Positions 55,968 to 64,000 of a DNA stretch of 64,000 nt are shown piece by piece. Origin of the DNA: Vibrio sp. NTOU-M3 (lineage in GTDB: Bacteria; Pseudomonadota; Gammaproteobacteria; Enterobacterales; Vibrionaceae); contig NZ_CP162101.1 of NCBI RefSeq assembly GCF_040869035.1, positions 124,001 through 188,000 on the forward strand. Direction: 5' to 3'. A program made the translations under genes and the position numbers. Position 1 is the stretch's first letter; every line of letters begins with the position of its first letter. The notes beneath the pieces were generated by a model that worked only from the letters and a program-made list of their open reading frames with translations, was not told the origin of the DNA and did no database searches.

Positions 55968-56168
55968 CTTGTCATTACCTTTATATTCACGCTCGGATAT
56001 AGATTAGTGAGCCAAGCCTTTTGTAGAAATAGGACGAAAAAAGCATTCACTGGATAAACGTAACACACCAAACAAAGTGTGATGACGGTCGTTAATTTGC
56101 TGGTTTTAAGTCACTTTTTTTCCGTCAGGCTATGCTAATATTCGACAAAATTGTTATTGAGAACACCG

Positions 56169-56471
56169 ATGAAAATTGTAGCCGTGACCGCCTGCCCAAC
56201 GGGTATTGCACATACCTACATGGCCGCAGATGCTCTGATTAAAACTGCGCCAAAATATAACGTACAAATAAAAGTTGAAACCCAAGGAGCAATGGGGATT
56301 GAGAACCCGCTCACTCCTTATGACATAGCTCATGCCGACCAAGTGCTCATTGTTTCCGATATTGACATTGAACAAGCCGCACGTTTCGAAGGCATGAATA
56401 AAATTCGACTTTCCATTGAAGACGTTTTACTCAACGTCGACAAAGTATTCCAGCAGTACTGTCGTAGTTAA
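56169..56471 (+). CDS. Stand-alone fructose-family PTS IIB
   Basis: This 100-residue IIB domain has phospho-Cys9 in MKIVAVTACPTGIAHTYMAA. ATG 56169 is chosen because it begins the canonical first strand; a TTG at 56151 would add six residues. It is divergent from the A-C-B permease and precedes a gene with an HPr-like and a IIA domain, the two starting 10 bases apart (56471 to 56482). It probably supplies phosphate to a nearby or distant IIC. Confidence 0.9.
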   Translation: MKIVAVTACPTGIAHTYMAADALIKTAPKYNVQIKVETQGAMGIENPLTPYDIAHADQVLIVSDIDIEQAARFEGMNKIRLSIEDVLLNVDKVFQQYCRS

Positions 56472-56481
56472 TTACTGCTGT

Positions 56482-57243
56482 ATGTACGAATATCAGATCA
56501 CTTTTCTCGTTAACAACGCCGATCGCAGTGTTCAACTGGCATCGGCGTTGCCACCCATTGTTAAAAAATTCAAAAGCACCATTCATCTCATCAACATCAC
56601 CCAAGATCGCAGTGGCAATTTATCCAAAGCCCTCGGGGTATTTAAAGCCGGCATGGTCGAAGGTGACTTGTGCCAAATTACTGCTATCGGTGTCGATGCA
56701 GAGCTGGCGTGCTTTGTCATCAAAGATCTGGTTGCCGATTTATATACCGTTATAGGAACCGATATCTACTCTGTGCTGTCCCAGCACGTGAAAACACCTC
56801 TTCCATTTAAAGATATACATTTTGATTACGCCAAAGCCCAAACGATACTGACTAAATTTGAGTGCTTAAAGGGCATAGCGCAACTTATCTATCCTAAGAA
56901 CCCTGACGAGCTATTATTAGCTTTCATTAAGCGCGAAGAGACCTCATCAACCTGCGTTACTCCAGGAATTGCGCTACCTCACGTTATGTTTAAAGAGAGC
57001 CATCAGCTCTCCATTGCAGCGATTTCTACTGAAGACGCCATTGATTGGCAATCACCCATCGGCAAAACCCACTTAGCGATTGGCTTGGTCATGCCTGATA
57101 AGCCAACAAAAGCGCAAATCATCGCGGTAACCAATTTGACTCGCAACCTACTCAACCACACCTTGTGTGAAAGGCTGCTGCTCACACGAAATAGTAGTGA
57201 GTTGCAATCCATCATCATGTACGCCACATCACGGTTAATTTAA
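56482..57243 (+). CDS. HPr-like domain fused to a PTS IIA domain, no HPr histidine
   Basis: In this 253-residue protein residues 1-90 have the HPr pattern (EYQITFLVNNADRSVQLA, KALGVFKAGMVEGD, ITAIGVDAELACFVIKDL). The active-site GLHARPA is replaced by NNADRSV, with no His there. Residues 110-253 are a fructose/nitrogen-type IIA domain with His167 in TPGIALPHVM. The order HPr-IIA is the reverse of FPr. The start at 56482 has a weak ribosome site; longer starts reach into the IIB gene. It may regulate or bridge phosphate flow. It ends overlapping the convergent AraC gene by four bases. Confidence 0.78.
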   Translation: MYEYQITFLVNNADRSVQLASALPPIVKKFKSTIHLINITQDRSGNLSKALGVFKAGMVEGDLCQITAIGVDAELACFVIKDLVADLYTVIGTDIYSVLSQHVKTPLPFKDIHFDYAKAQTILTKFECLKGIAQLIYPKNPDELLLAFIKREETSSTCVTPGIALPHVMFKESHQLSIAAISTEDAIDWQSPIGKTHLAIGLVMPDKPTKAQIIAVTNLTRNLLNHTLCERLLLTRNSSELQSIIMYATSRLI

Positions 57244-58082
57244 GCTGCACCACGATATTCAGTTGGCGTTCTTCCTGTCCGGTTTTTAAACACACGGCAA
57301 AAATAATTCACATCTTTAAAGCCACACCGAACCGACACTTCGTTCAATTTGAAATTGTACTTCTTCAACATAAATTTAGCGCGGTCGATCCGCACCCACG
57401 TAATGTAATCAGCCAACGTCATATGCCCTTGCTGACGGAACATTCTCGACAGATGGTTCGACGAGATACTAAAACGCTCAGCAATGCTGTCACGGGTGAT
57501 CTGGCGATGAAAGTTCTCTTGAATATAGATACAAATCCCCTGATACAGATCTGTTACTCGATTGTGTGACTGGGTCACAGGTTCATCCAGCATCGATTTG
57601 CTGTACTGCAACAACGCCTGAAGTAGCAGTTCATCCATTGGCTTCTTGTGCGACTCTTTCGCCAATGAGCTAAGGGCTTCAAGAATATTATCAATGGCAA
57701 AACCTGAGCGGGTCTGAATGCTGTGTTTTTGAACATCAAAAAAGCCCACTTCATTTTTCCGCTTACTGACAAAACTCAACCCAAGCTGACGACGGCCAAA
57801 CAACATACTAAGCACTGAGCAATCTGTATCCCAGTCCGGCTTATTCCAGCAGTTGGGAGGAATAAAAATCGCATCACCCGGCTTAGCGATAATATGCGAG
57901 ATCTGGCGTTCGTGATTTTCCATTTCATTAATGTATTCACCGTCTAAAATCAGCTCCAAACGAGGAAAGTTCACCTGATAACTGAATGCTGGAGGCGTAT
58001 GAAAGTCTCCCGCAAACCAAATGTTATGGAACGGTTCTCTTTCACTTAATACCGATGAAATTAAATCCTGAAATACTGTCAT
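57240..58082 (-). CDS. AraC-family regulator of the hexose PTS cluster
   Basis: This 280-residue protein has a cupin-like ligand domain (RLELILDGEYIN, AKPGDAIFIPPNCWN near residues 40-85). The C-terminal AraC DNA-binding domain includes QITRDSIAERFSISSNHLSRMFR and LNEVSVRCGFKDVNYFCRVFK. Start 58082 is used; a TTG at 58130 would add 16 residues. Its neighbours are two PTS fusions, a IIB and a ManA, so it probably controls their mannose/fructose-dependent expression. A similar AraC gene sits beside a mannose PTS gene in V. cholerae. Confidence 0.88.
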   Translation of the reverse strand: MTVFQDLISSVLSEREPFHNIWFAGDFHTPPAFSYQVNFPRLELILDGEYINEMENHERQISHIIAKPGDAIFIPPNCWNKPDWDTDCSVLSMLFGRRQLGLSFVSKRKNEVGFFDVQKHSIQTRSGFAIDNILEALSSLAKESHKKPMDELLLQALLQYSKSMLDEPVTQSHNRVTDLYQGICIYIQENFHRQITRDSIAERFSISSNHLSRMFRQQGHMTLADYITWVRIDRAKFMLKKYNFKLNEVSVRCGFKDVNYFCRVFKNRTGRTPTEYRGAA

Positions 58083-58481
58083 ACCTACTCGCTTAGCCAC
58101 ATAAATCCAGCTGGCTATTTCATACGGCAAGGTATAACGCGTTATTGAAATAAGTACTATTGGGGGAGTTCACAATTACAAATGAACGTTACAAAAATCC
58201 AGTAAAAGCCTTAATTATCCTCCCTCCTTCGCAAACAATACTGACCAAATGCAAACCTTTGCATCCAATGGAAGCAGTTGTATTTACTGGATTCTGCAAT
58301 TTATCGAATATCAAACTCTATTTTGATTAAACATTAACCATGATACTGTGTTCATAGATCCAAATCACATCCAAGACATTAGGTTACAATCATCCAGCTA
58401 ATGCATTTTTTCTTCACTACAGTCTCGTAGGTTCAAATTTCACAATAACCCCGACATAAGAAAAACAGTTAGGGGTCAAAC
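58083..58481. other. Divergent region between the AraC and A-B-C permease genes
   Basis: This 399-base intergenic stretch has no coding potential that I can support. It should contain both promoters and the AraC and CRP-type regulatory sites, but I could not pick out a convincing consensus. Confidence 0.5.
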
Positions 58482-60386
58482 ATGATTAACCAATTAATCA
58501 ACGAGAACTTAATTCAACTCTCGCTTGGTGCTGAAACAAAAGATGACGTGTTTCATGAGCTGATTGAAATTTTGTTCCAGCAAGGTCGGATTAACGATAA
58601 AGCGCAGTTTCTTGCCGATATCAAAGCGCGCGAAGAACAAGGCAATACTGGATTTGAAGACGGTGTTGCACTTCCACACGCTAAAAGTGCTGCGGTTATC
58701 GAGCCTGCCGTTGTGATTGGTGTGAGCAAAAAAGGGATTGATTACGGCGCAGAAGACGGTCAGCCCTCTAAATTATTTTTTATGATCGCATCACCTGATG
58801 GTGGCGATAACCATCACATTGAAGTCCTTGCAGAGCTCTCTTCTAAGTTGATTGAACAAGGTTTTATTGAACAGTTTATCAATGCAGAGAGCAATCAAGA
58901 AGCGTTAGCGCTGCTACTGGAAAAATCCGAATCGGCGCAGCAACCTTCAGACAGTGAAACAAAAGGTTTCCTTATTGGTGTCACTGGTTGTCCTGCTGGT
59001 GTCGCCCATACTTATCTTGCCGCAGAAGCGCTGGAAAAAGGGGCAGCAAACAGTGGATACCAAATCAAAGTAGAAACCAACGGCTCAATTGGGGTGAAAA
59101 ACAGCCCAACAGAGGAAGAGATTGCCCGAGCAGATGCCATCATCGTTGCCTGTGATAAACAAGTTGATATGGCACGATTCGCTGGGAAGCGTGTGATAAA
59201 AACCAATGTAAAAGCCCCTATCAAAGATGCGGAAGGGCTGATTAAGCAAGCGTTAAGTTCGCCCATTTATCAGACGGATGCACCAAGTGCTGACTCGTCT
59301 AGCACAAGTAATATTGCACAAGCACGCTCAGATCTTTATCGCTTCTTAATGAACGGTGTGTCACACATGATCCCGTTTGTTGTCACAGGTGGTTTGTTAA
59401 TTGCGCTGGCACTGGCAATTGGTGGAGAACCAACAGAAGCAGGAATGGCAATTCCTCCTGAAAGCATGTGGAACCAAATCCTCAACGTCGGGGTTGTTGC
59501 CTTTACTCTGATGATCCCTATTTTGGCTGGCTACATTGCTTATGCGATTGCCGATCGCCCTGCTCTAGCCCCTGGTCTTATTGGCGGCTGGATTGCGAAC
59601 AACGGCTCGTTTTATGGTGCGGAAGCTGGCACTGGCTTCATCGGCGCTATCATCGCCGGTTTGCTTGTTGGCTACTTTGTTAAATGGCTGACCTCGATTA
59701 ATTACCATAAATTCGTGCAACCTCTTGTGCCAATCATGATCGCACCTATTACAGGTTCGCTCTTCATCGCTGGCTTATTCATTTTCGTCATCGGTGCTCC
59801 TATCGCCAACTTCATGGATGGTTTAACAGCTCTTCTTACCAGCATGAGCACCGGAAACGTCATTCTACTAGGTATCGTTTTAGGGGGTATGGCTGGCTTT
59901 GATATGGGAGGTCCATTCAACAAAGTGGCATTCCTGTTCTCTGTCGGCATGATTGCCAGTGGCCAAACTCAATTCATGGGAGCAATGGCTTGCGCAATCC
60001 CTGTGGCACCGCTTGGTATGGCACTCGCTACATTCCTTGGTAGAAAACTCGACCTATTCGAACAATCTGAAACCGAAGCAGGCAAAGCTGCTGGCGCAAT
60101 GGGGCTAGTAGGTATTTCAGAAGGGGCGATCCCATTTGCCGCTCAAGATCCAATGTCTGTTATTCCTGCAAACGTACTTGGTTCCATGGTCGCTGCCGTC
60201 ATGGCGTTCTCCTTCGGCATTACAAATAGCGTGGCACACGGTGGCCCTGTTGTGGCCTTACTTGGCGCCATGAACTACCCACTGCTTGCGCTTATCTGTA
60301 TGGCGGCAGGTGCAGTAACCACAGCTGTCACTTGTGTCGCACTGAAGAAAGTTCGCAAAGCTAAGCTGGTTGCAGCAAACGCTTAA
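58482..60386 (+). CDS. Fructose-family PTS permease with domain order A-B-C (mannose-type candidate)
   Basis: This 634-residue fusion has a IIA domain with phospho-His66 (GVALPHAKSA) and a IIB domain with phospho-Cys in VTGCPAGVAHTYLAA near residue 170. The IIC domain spans 285-620 (MIPFVVTGGLLIALALAIGG, IVLGGMAGFDMGGPFNKVA, GISEGAIPFAA). The IIA half is very similar to that of the 54102 permease. It is followed after 69 bases by manA, which makes D-mannose the likely substrate, as for a V. cholerae homologue with the same neighbours. It starts after a weak ribosome site (TTAGGGG region). Confidence 0.9.
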   Translation: MINQLINENLIQLSLGAETKDDVFHELIEILFQQGRINDKAQFLADIKAREEQGNTGFEDGVALPHAKSAAVIEPAVVIGVSKKGIDYGAEDGQPSKLFFMIASPDGGDNHHIEVLAELSSKLIEQGFIEQFINAESNQEALALLLEKSESAQQPSDSETKGFLIGVTGCPAGVAHTYLAAEALEKGAANSGYQIKVETNGSIGVKNSPTEEEIARADAIIVACDKQVDMARFAGKRVIKTNVKAPIKDAEGLIKQALSSPIYQTDAPSADSSSTSNIAQARSDLYRFLMNGVSHMIPFVVTGGLLIALALAIGGEPTEAGMAIPPESMWNQILNVGVVAFTLMIPILAGYIAYAIADRPALAPGLIGGWIANNGSFYGAEAGTGFIGAIIAGLLVGYFVKWLTSINYHKFVQPLVPIMIAPITGSLFIAGLFIFVIGAPIANFMDGLTALLTSMSTGNVILLGIVLGGMAGFDMGGPFNKVAFLFSVGMIASGQTQFMGAMACAIPVAPLGMALATFLGRKLDLFEQSETEAGKAAGAMGLVGISEGAIPFAAQDPMSVIPANVLGSMVAAVMAFSFGITNSVAHGGPVVALLGAMNYPLLALICMAAGAVTTAVTCVALKKVRKAKLVAANA

Positions 60387-60399
60387 TTTTAATGGCTAA

Positions 60400-60427
60400 C
60401 AGGCTTGAGTCGTAGGGCTTAAGCCTG
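60400..60427 (+). promoter_or_regulatory. Small hairpin between the PTS permease and manA
   Basis: CAGGCTT and AAGCCTG form a seven-base stem over a 14-base loop in the 69 bases between the genes. With no T-run after it, it is more likely a processing or stability element than a terminator. Confidence 0.4.
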
Positions 60428-60455
60428 CCTTCGCATCACAAACTCAGAGAATCCC

Positions 60456-61658
60456 ATGACTTGCACACGAACCACGCATCCGGTGTTCTATCCGATGACC
60501 AATGTTATTCAAAACTACGCTTGGGGCAGCACGTCTTCCCTCACACAGTTATTTGATGTACCAAATAGCGATAACCAACCCCAAGCTGAGATCTGGATGG
60601 GCGCACATCCAAACGGCTGCTCGACCATCGAGAGCGATGGAGAATTAACACTACTTTCAAGCTTGATCGCCAGCGATAAGACGTGTTTTTTAAATCCAGA
60701 AATCGCAGAAAAATTTGGTGAGCTGCCCTACTTGTTTAAAGTGCTTGCGGCTGATAAAGCATTGTCGATCCAAGTCCATCCAAACAAGCAGCAAGCAGAA
60801 CATGGCTTTCAATTAGAAGAACGGTTAGGAGTCGCGCTTAACGCCAGCAATCGAAACTATAAAGATCCAAACCACAAACCTGAGCTGGTTTATGCACTAA
60901 CACCATATCAAGCAATGAATGGGTTCAGAGCCATCAAAGAAATCGTTAAACACTTTACAGCGCTTGATATCACTATACTCGCACCTTTAGTCAACTCACT
61001 CCAACAAAGCGCAGATGAACAAGGGTTAAAGCATTTTTTTAATGGTTTACTTTCACTGCCACAAGAGCAAAAACAGAGCGCAACGGCAGCTCTCATGCAA
61101 TATGCAGCACAACATGAAGAAGCACCTTTCCCACTGATTCTAGCGTTAGAAAAACAATACCCCGGTGACATTGGCCTATTTGCGCCTTTACTACTCAATG
61201 TCATCACATTAGAGCCCGGCGAAGCTATGTTTCTTGATGCTGAAACACCGCATGCTTACATCAAAGGCACCGGACTGGAAATCATGGCAAATTCAGACAA
61301 CGTCCTTCGTGCGGGTTTAACACCTAAATACATGGATGTGGATGAATTGGTTGCATGTACTCGCTTTGAAGAAAAGCCATTTGAACAATTACGCCTTCAA
61401 CCAACCTCAGAGCATGGCATTGAAGAATACCCTATCCCAGTAGATGACTTTCGATTCGCCATCATCCGTGATTCGATACAACGGACGCTCCACCTAAATA
61501 GCGCGGAAATATTGCTCCCGATTGACGCCCCGATGGTATTAAATCATGCCAATGGTGAGCGATGTACCGTCGCTAAAGGACAGTCGGTATTCATCCCTGC
61601 TTGTACTGAGCATTACCAGCTGACATGTTCAGGACGAGTAGCACGAGCTTACTGCTAA
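60456..61658 (+). CDS. manA: Mannose-6-phosphate isomerase, class I
   Basis: This 400-residue zinc enzyme interconverts mannose-6-phosphate and fructose-6-phosphate. Zinc-site motifs are the KVLAADKALSIQVHPNKQQAEHGF region (Gln/His near 105), KPELVYAL near 140, and the later GEAMFLDAETPHAYIKGTGLEIMANSDNVLRAGLTPK. The last is a classic ManA signature. It is downstream of the A-B-C permease, which should supply its substrate. It has few similarities to the larger fused isomerase at 51001 beyond the core fold. A strong terminator follows. Confidence 0.95.
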   Translation: MTCTRTTHPVFYPMTNVIQNYAWGSTSSLTQLFDVPNSDNQPQAEIWMGAHPNGCSTIESDGELTLLSSLIASDKTCFLNPEIAEKFGELPYLFKVLAADKALSIQVHPNKQQAEHGFQLEERLGVALNASNRNYKDPNHKPELVYALTPYQAMNGFRAIKEIVKHFTALDITILAPLVNSLQQSADEQGLKHFFNGLLSLPQEQKQSATAALMQYAAQHEEAPFPLILALEKQYPGDIGLFAPLLLNVITLEPGEAMFLDAETPHAYIKGTGLEIMANSDNVLRAGLTPKYMDVDELVACTRFEEKPFEQLRLQPTSEHGIEEYPIPVDDFRFAIIRDSIQRTLHLNSAEILLPIDAPMVLNHANGERCTVAKGQSVFIPACTEHYQLTCSGRVARAYC

Positions 61659-61663
61659 CATAA

Positions 61664-61690
61664 AAAATGGGCACTTAAGGTGCCCATTTT
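61664..61690. terminator. Bidirectional terminator after manA
   Basis: Perfect 11-base arms AAAATGGGCAC and GTGCCCATTTT with a five-base loop lie between convergent manA and the next gene; the outer A/T bases give a T-run on both strands. Confidence 0.9.
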
Positions 61691-61691
61691 C

Positions 61692-62006
61692 TTATAACGT
61701 CTCTTCCAGTACGCCAAGCTCTCGACCTAGCCATACCGCTCGTTCAGTATGATCTAATAAGTGCTCTTCACTGACCGGATGGATCAACACACTCATTGTC
61801 CCCCGCTGCGCATCCAACCATTCGATCAGTTGGTGCTGATTGTTCGAAAAATGCAGTTCAAACATCGGCATTTTGTGGGGGCCAACTAGACGCGGAACTA
61901 AAGGAAACTGCGCCAGCACATCTTTTCGTTCCGCTTTGATTTTATCGTGCAACGCCTGCGCTTGATCCGTATCTTTTAAAGCGAAATAAACATGGGCATG
62001 GAACAT
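61692..62006 (-). CDS. DOPA 4,5-dioxygenase family protein
   Basis: This 104-residue protein has the compact His-rich motifs of the family: HAHVYF near the start, VGPHKMPMFELHF near residue 43, and SVLIHPVSEEHLLDHTERAVWLG near 75-95. Bacterial members are often of unknown physiological role but may be ring-cleaving dioxygenases. The start at 62006 follows GGAG; an in-frame ATG at 62024 is less likely. It is convergent with manA. Confidence 0.85.
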   Translation of the reverse strand: MFHAHVYFALKDTDQAQALHDKIKAERKDVLAQFPLVPRLVGPHKMPMFELHFSNNQHQLIEWLDAQRGTMSVLIHPVSEEHLLDHTERAVWLGRELGVLEETL

Positions 62007-62534
62007 AAACTCTCCTTCATTCATTGTGATATGCGAAACAGTGTAACGTTTTTCATCTCGAACATAATCAAATAACGTCGATCAAGTTGTTCAAGTTTGT
62101 CTAATGATAACGTCATTTCAATATATAAAACCTATCAAGCGGGACAATTTTCCATATTCGGAACATATTTTTTTGCCCTCATAATCTTATGGATTCTTCC
62201 ATTTTCTTAGCGATTCTTTTTGATTTTTAACAACTCAAATAGAGCAAAGCCATACTTTTGACTGCTTTTCGTCAACTGTAAGAATTATTTTACTCGATAC
62301 TAAAGCACAAAACAGGCACCTTTTAACATTTTGATTACAATTATTATATTGGGATATATCAAGATTCATCACTACATTACTAAATGTAACTAGCAATAAA
62401 GCGCGCCATAAGGGAGTTTTTCAGAATAGTATTTCAACCAGCACGCTTCATTCTTTAGTTTGATGAGCCTTTTTATCACGACGATCAACAGCAGTCGCCT
62501 TTGGTAGCTAAAGGCGAAGTGAAAGGAGCTTGAA
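62007..62534. other. Long upstream region of the 2-oxoacid dehydrogenase operon
   Basis: These 528 bases are AT-rich and hold no gene I can support. The last 40 bases contain a leader hairpin next to the ribosome site (62495-62517). The rest probably carries the operon promoter and its regulators. Confidence 0.55.
62495..62517 (+). promoter_or_regulatory. Leader hairpin next to the ribosome site of the E1 alpha gene
   Basis: Perfect 8-base arms TCGCCTTT and AAAGGCGA with a seven-base loop end just before the ribosome site AAAGGAG at 62522-62528. The hairpin could affect translation initiation or mRNA life. Confidence 0.55.
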
Positions 62535-63632
62535 ATGAGTGTTCAGGCATTACCTATGCACCGGTTTATCGATCACCAAGGTCATGTCACCGGTTCTCTT
62601 CCATCATGGGCCGACCTAGAAACATTAAAGCAGTTTTACTGTGACATGTTGGTTGCCCGCACTTATGACAACAAGGCTGTAGCCCTTCAACGCACTGGGA
62701 AGCTTGGGACTTACCCCTCTCACCTAGGCGCTGAAGCTTTTGGAATCGCGATCGGACACGCGCTCAATCCAGAAGATGTTTTTGTGCCCTATTACCGAGA
62801 TATGCCAGCTATGTGGGTACGCGGTATTGGCATGGAGAAAAACCTTCAATATTGGGGCGGAGATGAACGCGGTAGTGACTTTTGTACTGAAAAAAGTCAT
62901 AACGCAGCACGAGATTTGCCCTTCTGCGTACCCATTGCAACTCAGTGCACTCATGCCGTTGGCGTTGCAGCAGCACTAAAAATTGAAGGAAACCACAATG
63001 CAGCATTAGTCACTTGTGGCGATGGAGCAACCTCAAAAGGTGATTTTCTCGAATCACTGAACTGTGCAGGAGCTTGGAACATTCCTTTGGTATTCGTCGT
63101 CAACAATAACCAATGGGCCATTTCAGTCCCGCGTCGGTTGCAATGCGCCGCAGATTTACTCTCAGAGAAAGCCAAAGGAGCTGGAATTCCCGGCATCACC
63201 GTTGATGGAAATGATGTTGTCGCCATGTATGATGCCGTTTCGCAAGCATTAGATAATGCGAGAAAAGGCAAAGGGCCAACCTTGATCGAAGCCATCAGTT
63301 ATCGCCTCAGTGACCATACCACCGCAGATGACGCCAGCCGTTATCGCAGTGATGATGAATTGAAACAAGCTTGGCAGTTCGAACCCGTCTCACGACTCAA
63401 ACATTATTTAATCGCAAACCATGCTTGGTCGGAACAACAAGATGAAAAATGGTTACACCATGCTAAAAGCTTGGTTGAACAAGCCGTAGAGCACTATCTC
63501 AATTTGCCCCCACAAGCGCCTGAGAGCGCTTTTGATTTTCTCTATGAAACCCCACCGGTGGAATTAAATGCTCAGAGGGATCTTTTGATCAACAAAGCTA
63601 TGCGAATGCAGGGAGGCAAACATGACCAATGA
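62535..63632 (+). CDS. pdhA: 2-oxoacid (pyruvate) dehydrogenase E1 component, alpha subunit
   Basis: This 365-residue thiamine-diphosphate enzyme subunit matches heterotetrameric pyruvate or branched-chain E1 alpha. The ThDP/Mg motif is near residue 165 (CGDGATSKGDFLESLN then NNNQWAISV). The phosphorylation-loop-like stretch YRLSDHTTADDASRY is near 265. Whether the substrate is pyruvate, acetoin or branched-chain ketoacid cannot be told from E1 alone; pyruvate is the best guess. AAAGGAG precedes the ATG. The next gene (E1 beta) overlaps its end by 11 bases. Confidence 0.88.
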   Translation: MSVQALPMHRFIDHQGHVTGSLPSWADLETLKQFYCDMLVARTYDNKAVALQRTGKLGTYPSHLGAEAFGIAIGHALNPEDVFVPYYRDMPAMWVRGIGMEKNLQYWGGDERGSDFCTEKSHNAARDLPFCVPIATQCTHAVGVAAALKIEGNHNAALVTCGDGATSKGDFLESLNCAGAWNIPLVFVVNNNQWAISVPRRLQCAADLLSEKAKGAGIPGITVDGNDVVAMYDAVSQALDNARKGKGPTLIEAISYRLSDHTTADDASRYRSDDELKQAWQFEPVSRLKHYLIANHAWSEQQDEKWLHHAKSLVEQAVEHYLNLPPQAPESAFDFLYETPPVELNAQRDLLINKAMRMQGGKHDQ

Positions 63633-64000
63633 AATCACATTAGTCGAAGCCGTTAATCTCGCGCTGCATTATGAAATGAGCCATGACGATAATGTGCTAG
63701 TTCTGGGGGAAGATGTTGGCGATAACGGTGGCGTCTTCCGTGCAACGGTGGGATTAAAAGAGAAATTTGGCCTACGAAGAGTTATGGATACCCCACTTGC
63801 AGAAGCGTTAATCGGCGGTGTTGCGGTTGGTATGGCAAGCCAAGGGTTACGCCCTGTTGCTGAGTTTCAATTTCAAGGTTTTGTTTTCCCAGCACTTGAG
63901 CACTTAATGTGTCACGCGGCAAGGATTCGCAACCGTACAAGGGGGCGCCTAACCTGCCCCGCAGTGTTCCGTGCCCCATTTGGCGGTGGTATTCATGCAC
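63622..64000 (+). CDS. pdhB: 2-oxoacid dehydrogenase E1 beta subunit, cut by the window edge
   Basis: The visible 126 residues begin MTNEITLVEAVNLALHYEM and continue with VLVLGEDVGDNGGVFRATVGL, MDTPLAEALIGGVAVGMA and AEFQFQGFVFPALEHL, the E1 beta hallmarks of this family. ATG 63622 overlaps the E1 alpha stop by 11 bases and has GGGAGG upstream, showing a coupled operon. The gene continues beyond the window; E2 is expected further on. Confidence 0.88.
   Translation, partial: MTNEITLVEAVNLALHYEMSHDDNVLVLGEDVGDNGGVFRATVGLKEKFGLRRVMDTPLAEALIGGVAVGMASQGLRPVAEFQFQGFVFPALEHLMCHAARIRNRTRGRLTCPAVFRAPFGGGIHA

Noticed and set aside
62007..62494. A riboswitch such as a thiamine element before the ThDP-dependent E1 gene
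   Set aside because: No recognisable conserved riboswitch core was found; only a simple leader hairpin is visible.
1..64000. CRISPR arrays, insertion sequences, integron attachment sites or prophage genes
   Set aside because: No regularly spaced repeats, no transposase or integrase motifs and no attC-like structures were seen on either strand.

Overview
The window comes from a marine gamma-proteobacterium of the genus Vibrio, most likely its second chromosome. The main evidence is the block clcA / TDT transporter / cqsA / cqsS / sbcC / sbcD, whose order I recall from chromosome II of V. cholerae, together with an adjacent fabH-trxC pair. The species cannot be fixed from sequence alone. The CqsS receptor has Phe at the ligand-selectivity position, as in V. 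harveyi rather than V. cholerae. Layout: 0-2 kb holds a VpsT/CsgD-like regulator divergent from two exported proteins, one with Asn/Gly/Asp-rich tandem repeats and an amyloid-like tail. 2-5 kb holds an orphan Sfp-type phosphopantetheinyl transferase behind a strong Fur box, then a periplasmic catalase with its ankyrin partner (katB-ankB). 5-6.9 kb holds the ribosome-assembly GTPase RbgA/YlqF and a periplasmic solute-binding protein. 7-11.6 kb is an AT-rich accessory patch: old yellow enzyme, PAS-GGDEF protein, cupin, LysE-type exporter and a frameshifted MocR regulator. 11.6-27 kb is largely conserved Vibrio content: CobW-type GTPase, ClcA, TDT transporter, the CAI-1 quorum-sensing pair CqsA/CqsS, the SbcCD nuclease, FabH, TrxC, an MFS transporter, a YgbA-like protein and an EAL protein. 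Three tRNA genes (Cys-Leu-Cys) follow, then a chemoreceptor, an AraC regulator and a MATE pump. 33.5-46.6 kb is a surface-structure locus. An eight-gene minus-strand operon encodes a CS1/CFA-type (alpha) fimbria: pilin, second subunit, usher, chaperone and CfaE-like tip protein. It continues into a beta-barrel/LysM protein and two lipoproteins with cadherin/Ig-like and C-type-lectin-like domains. These last three carry, as separate proteins, the modules that intimin/invasin combine in one chain. I regard this as the most interesting candidate for an undescribed system. Divergent from it are two exported proteins sharing a short aromatic repeat module, and a small outer-membrane barrel. 46.6-61.7 kb is a hexose PTS region. 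A LacI regulator with visible operators faces a seven-gene operon for a mannose-family PTS, a fused mannose-6-phosphate isomerase, an AGE-type epimerase and a cupin isomerase. Next come two fructose-family PTS permeases with permuted domain order, a stand-alone IIB, a protein joining a histidine-less HPr-like domain to a IIA domain, an AraC regulator and a second ManA. 62.5 kb to the end holds the E1 alpha and (cut) E1 beta genes of a 2-oxoacid dehydrogenase behind a leader hairpin. All family assignments come from reading motifs by eye; no database search was run.
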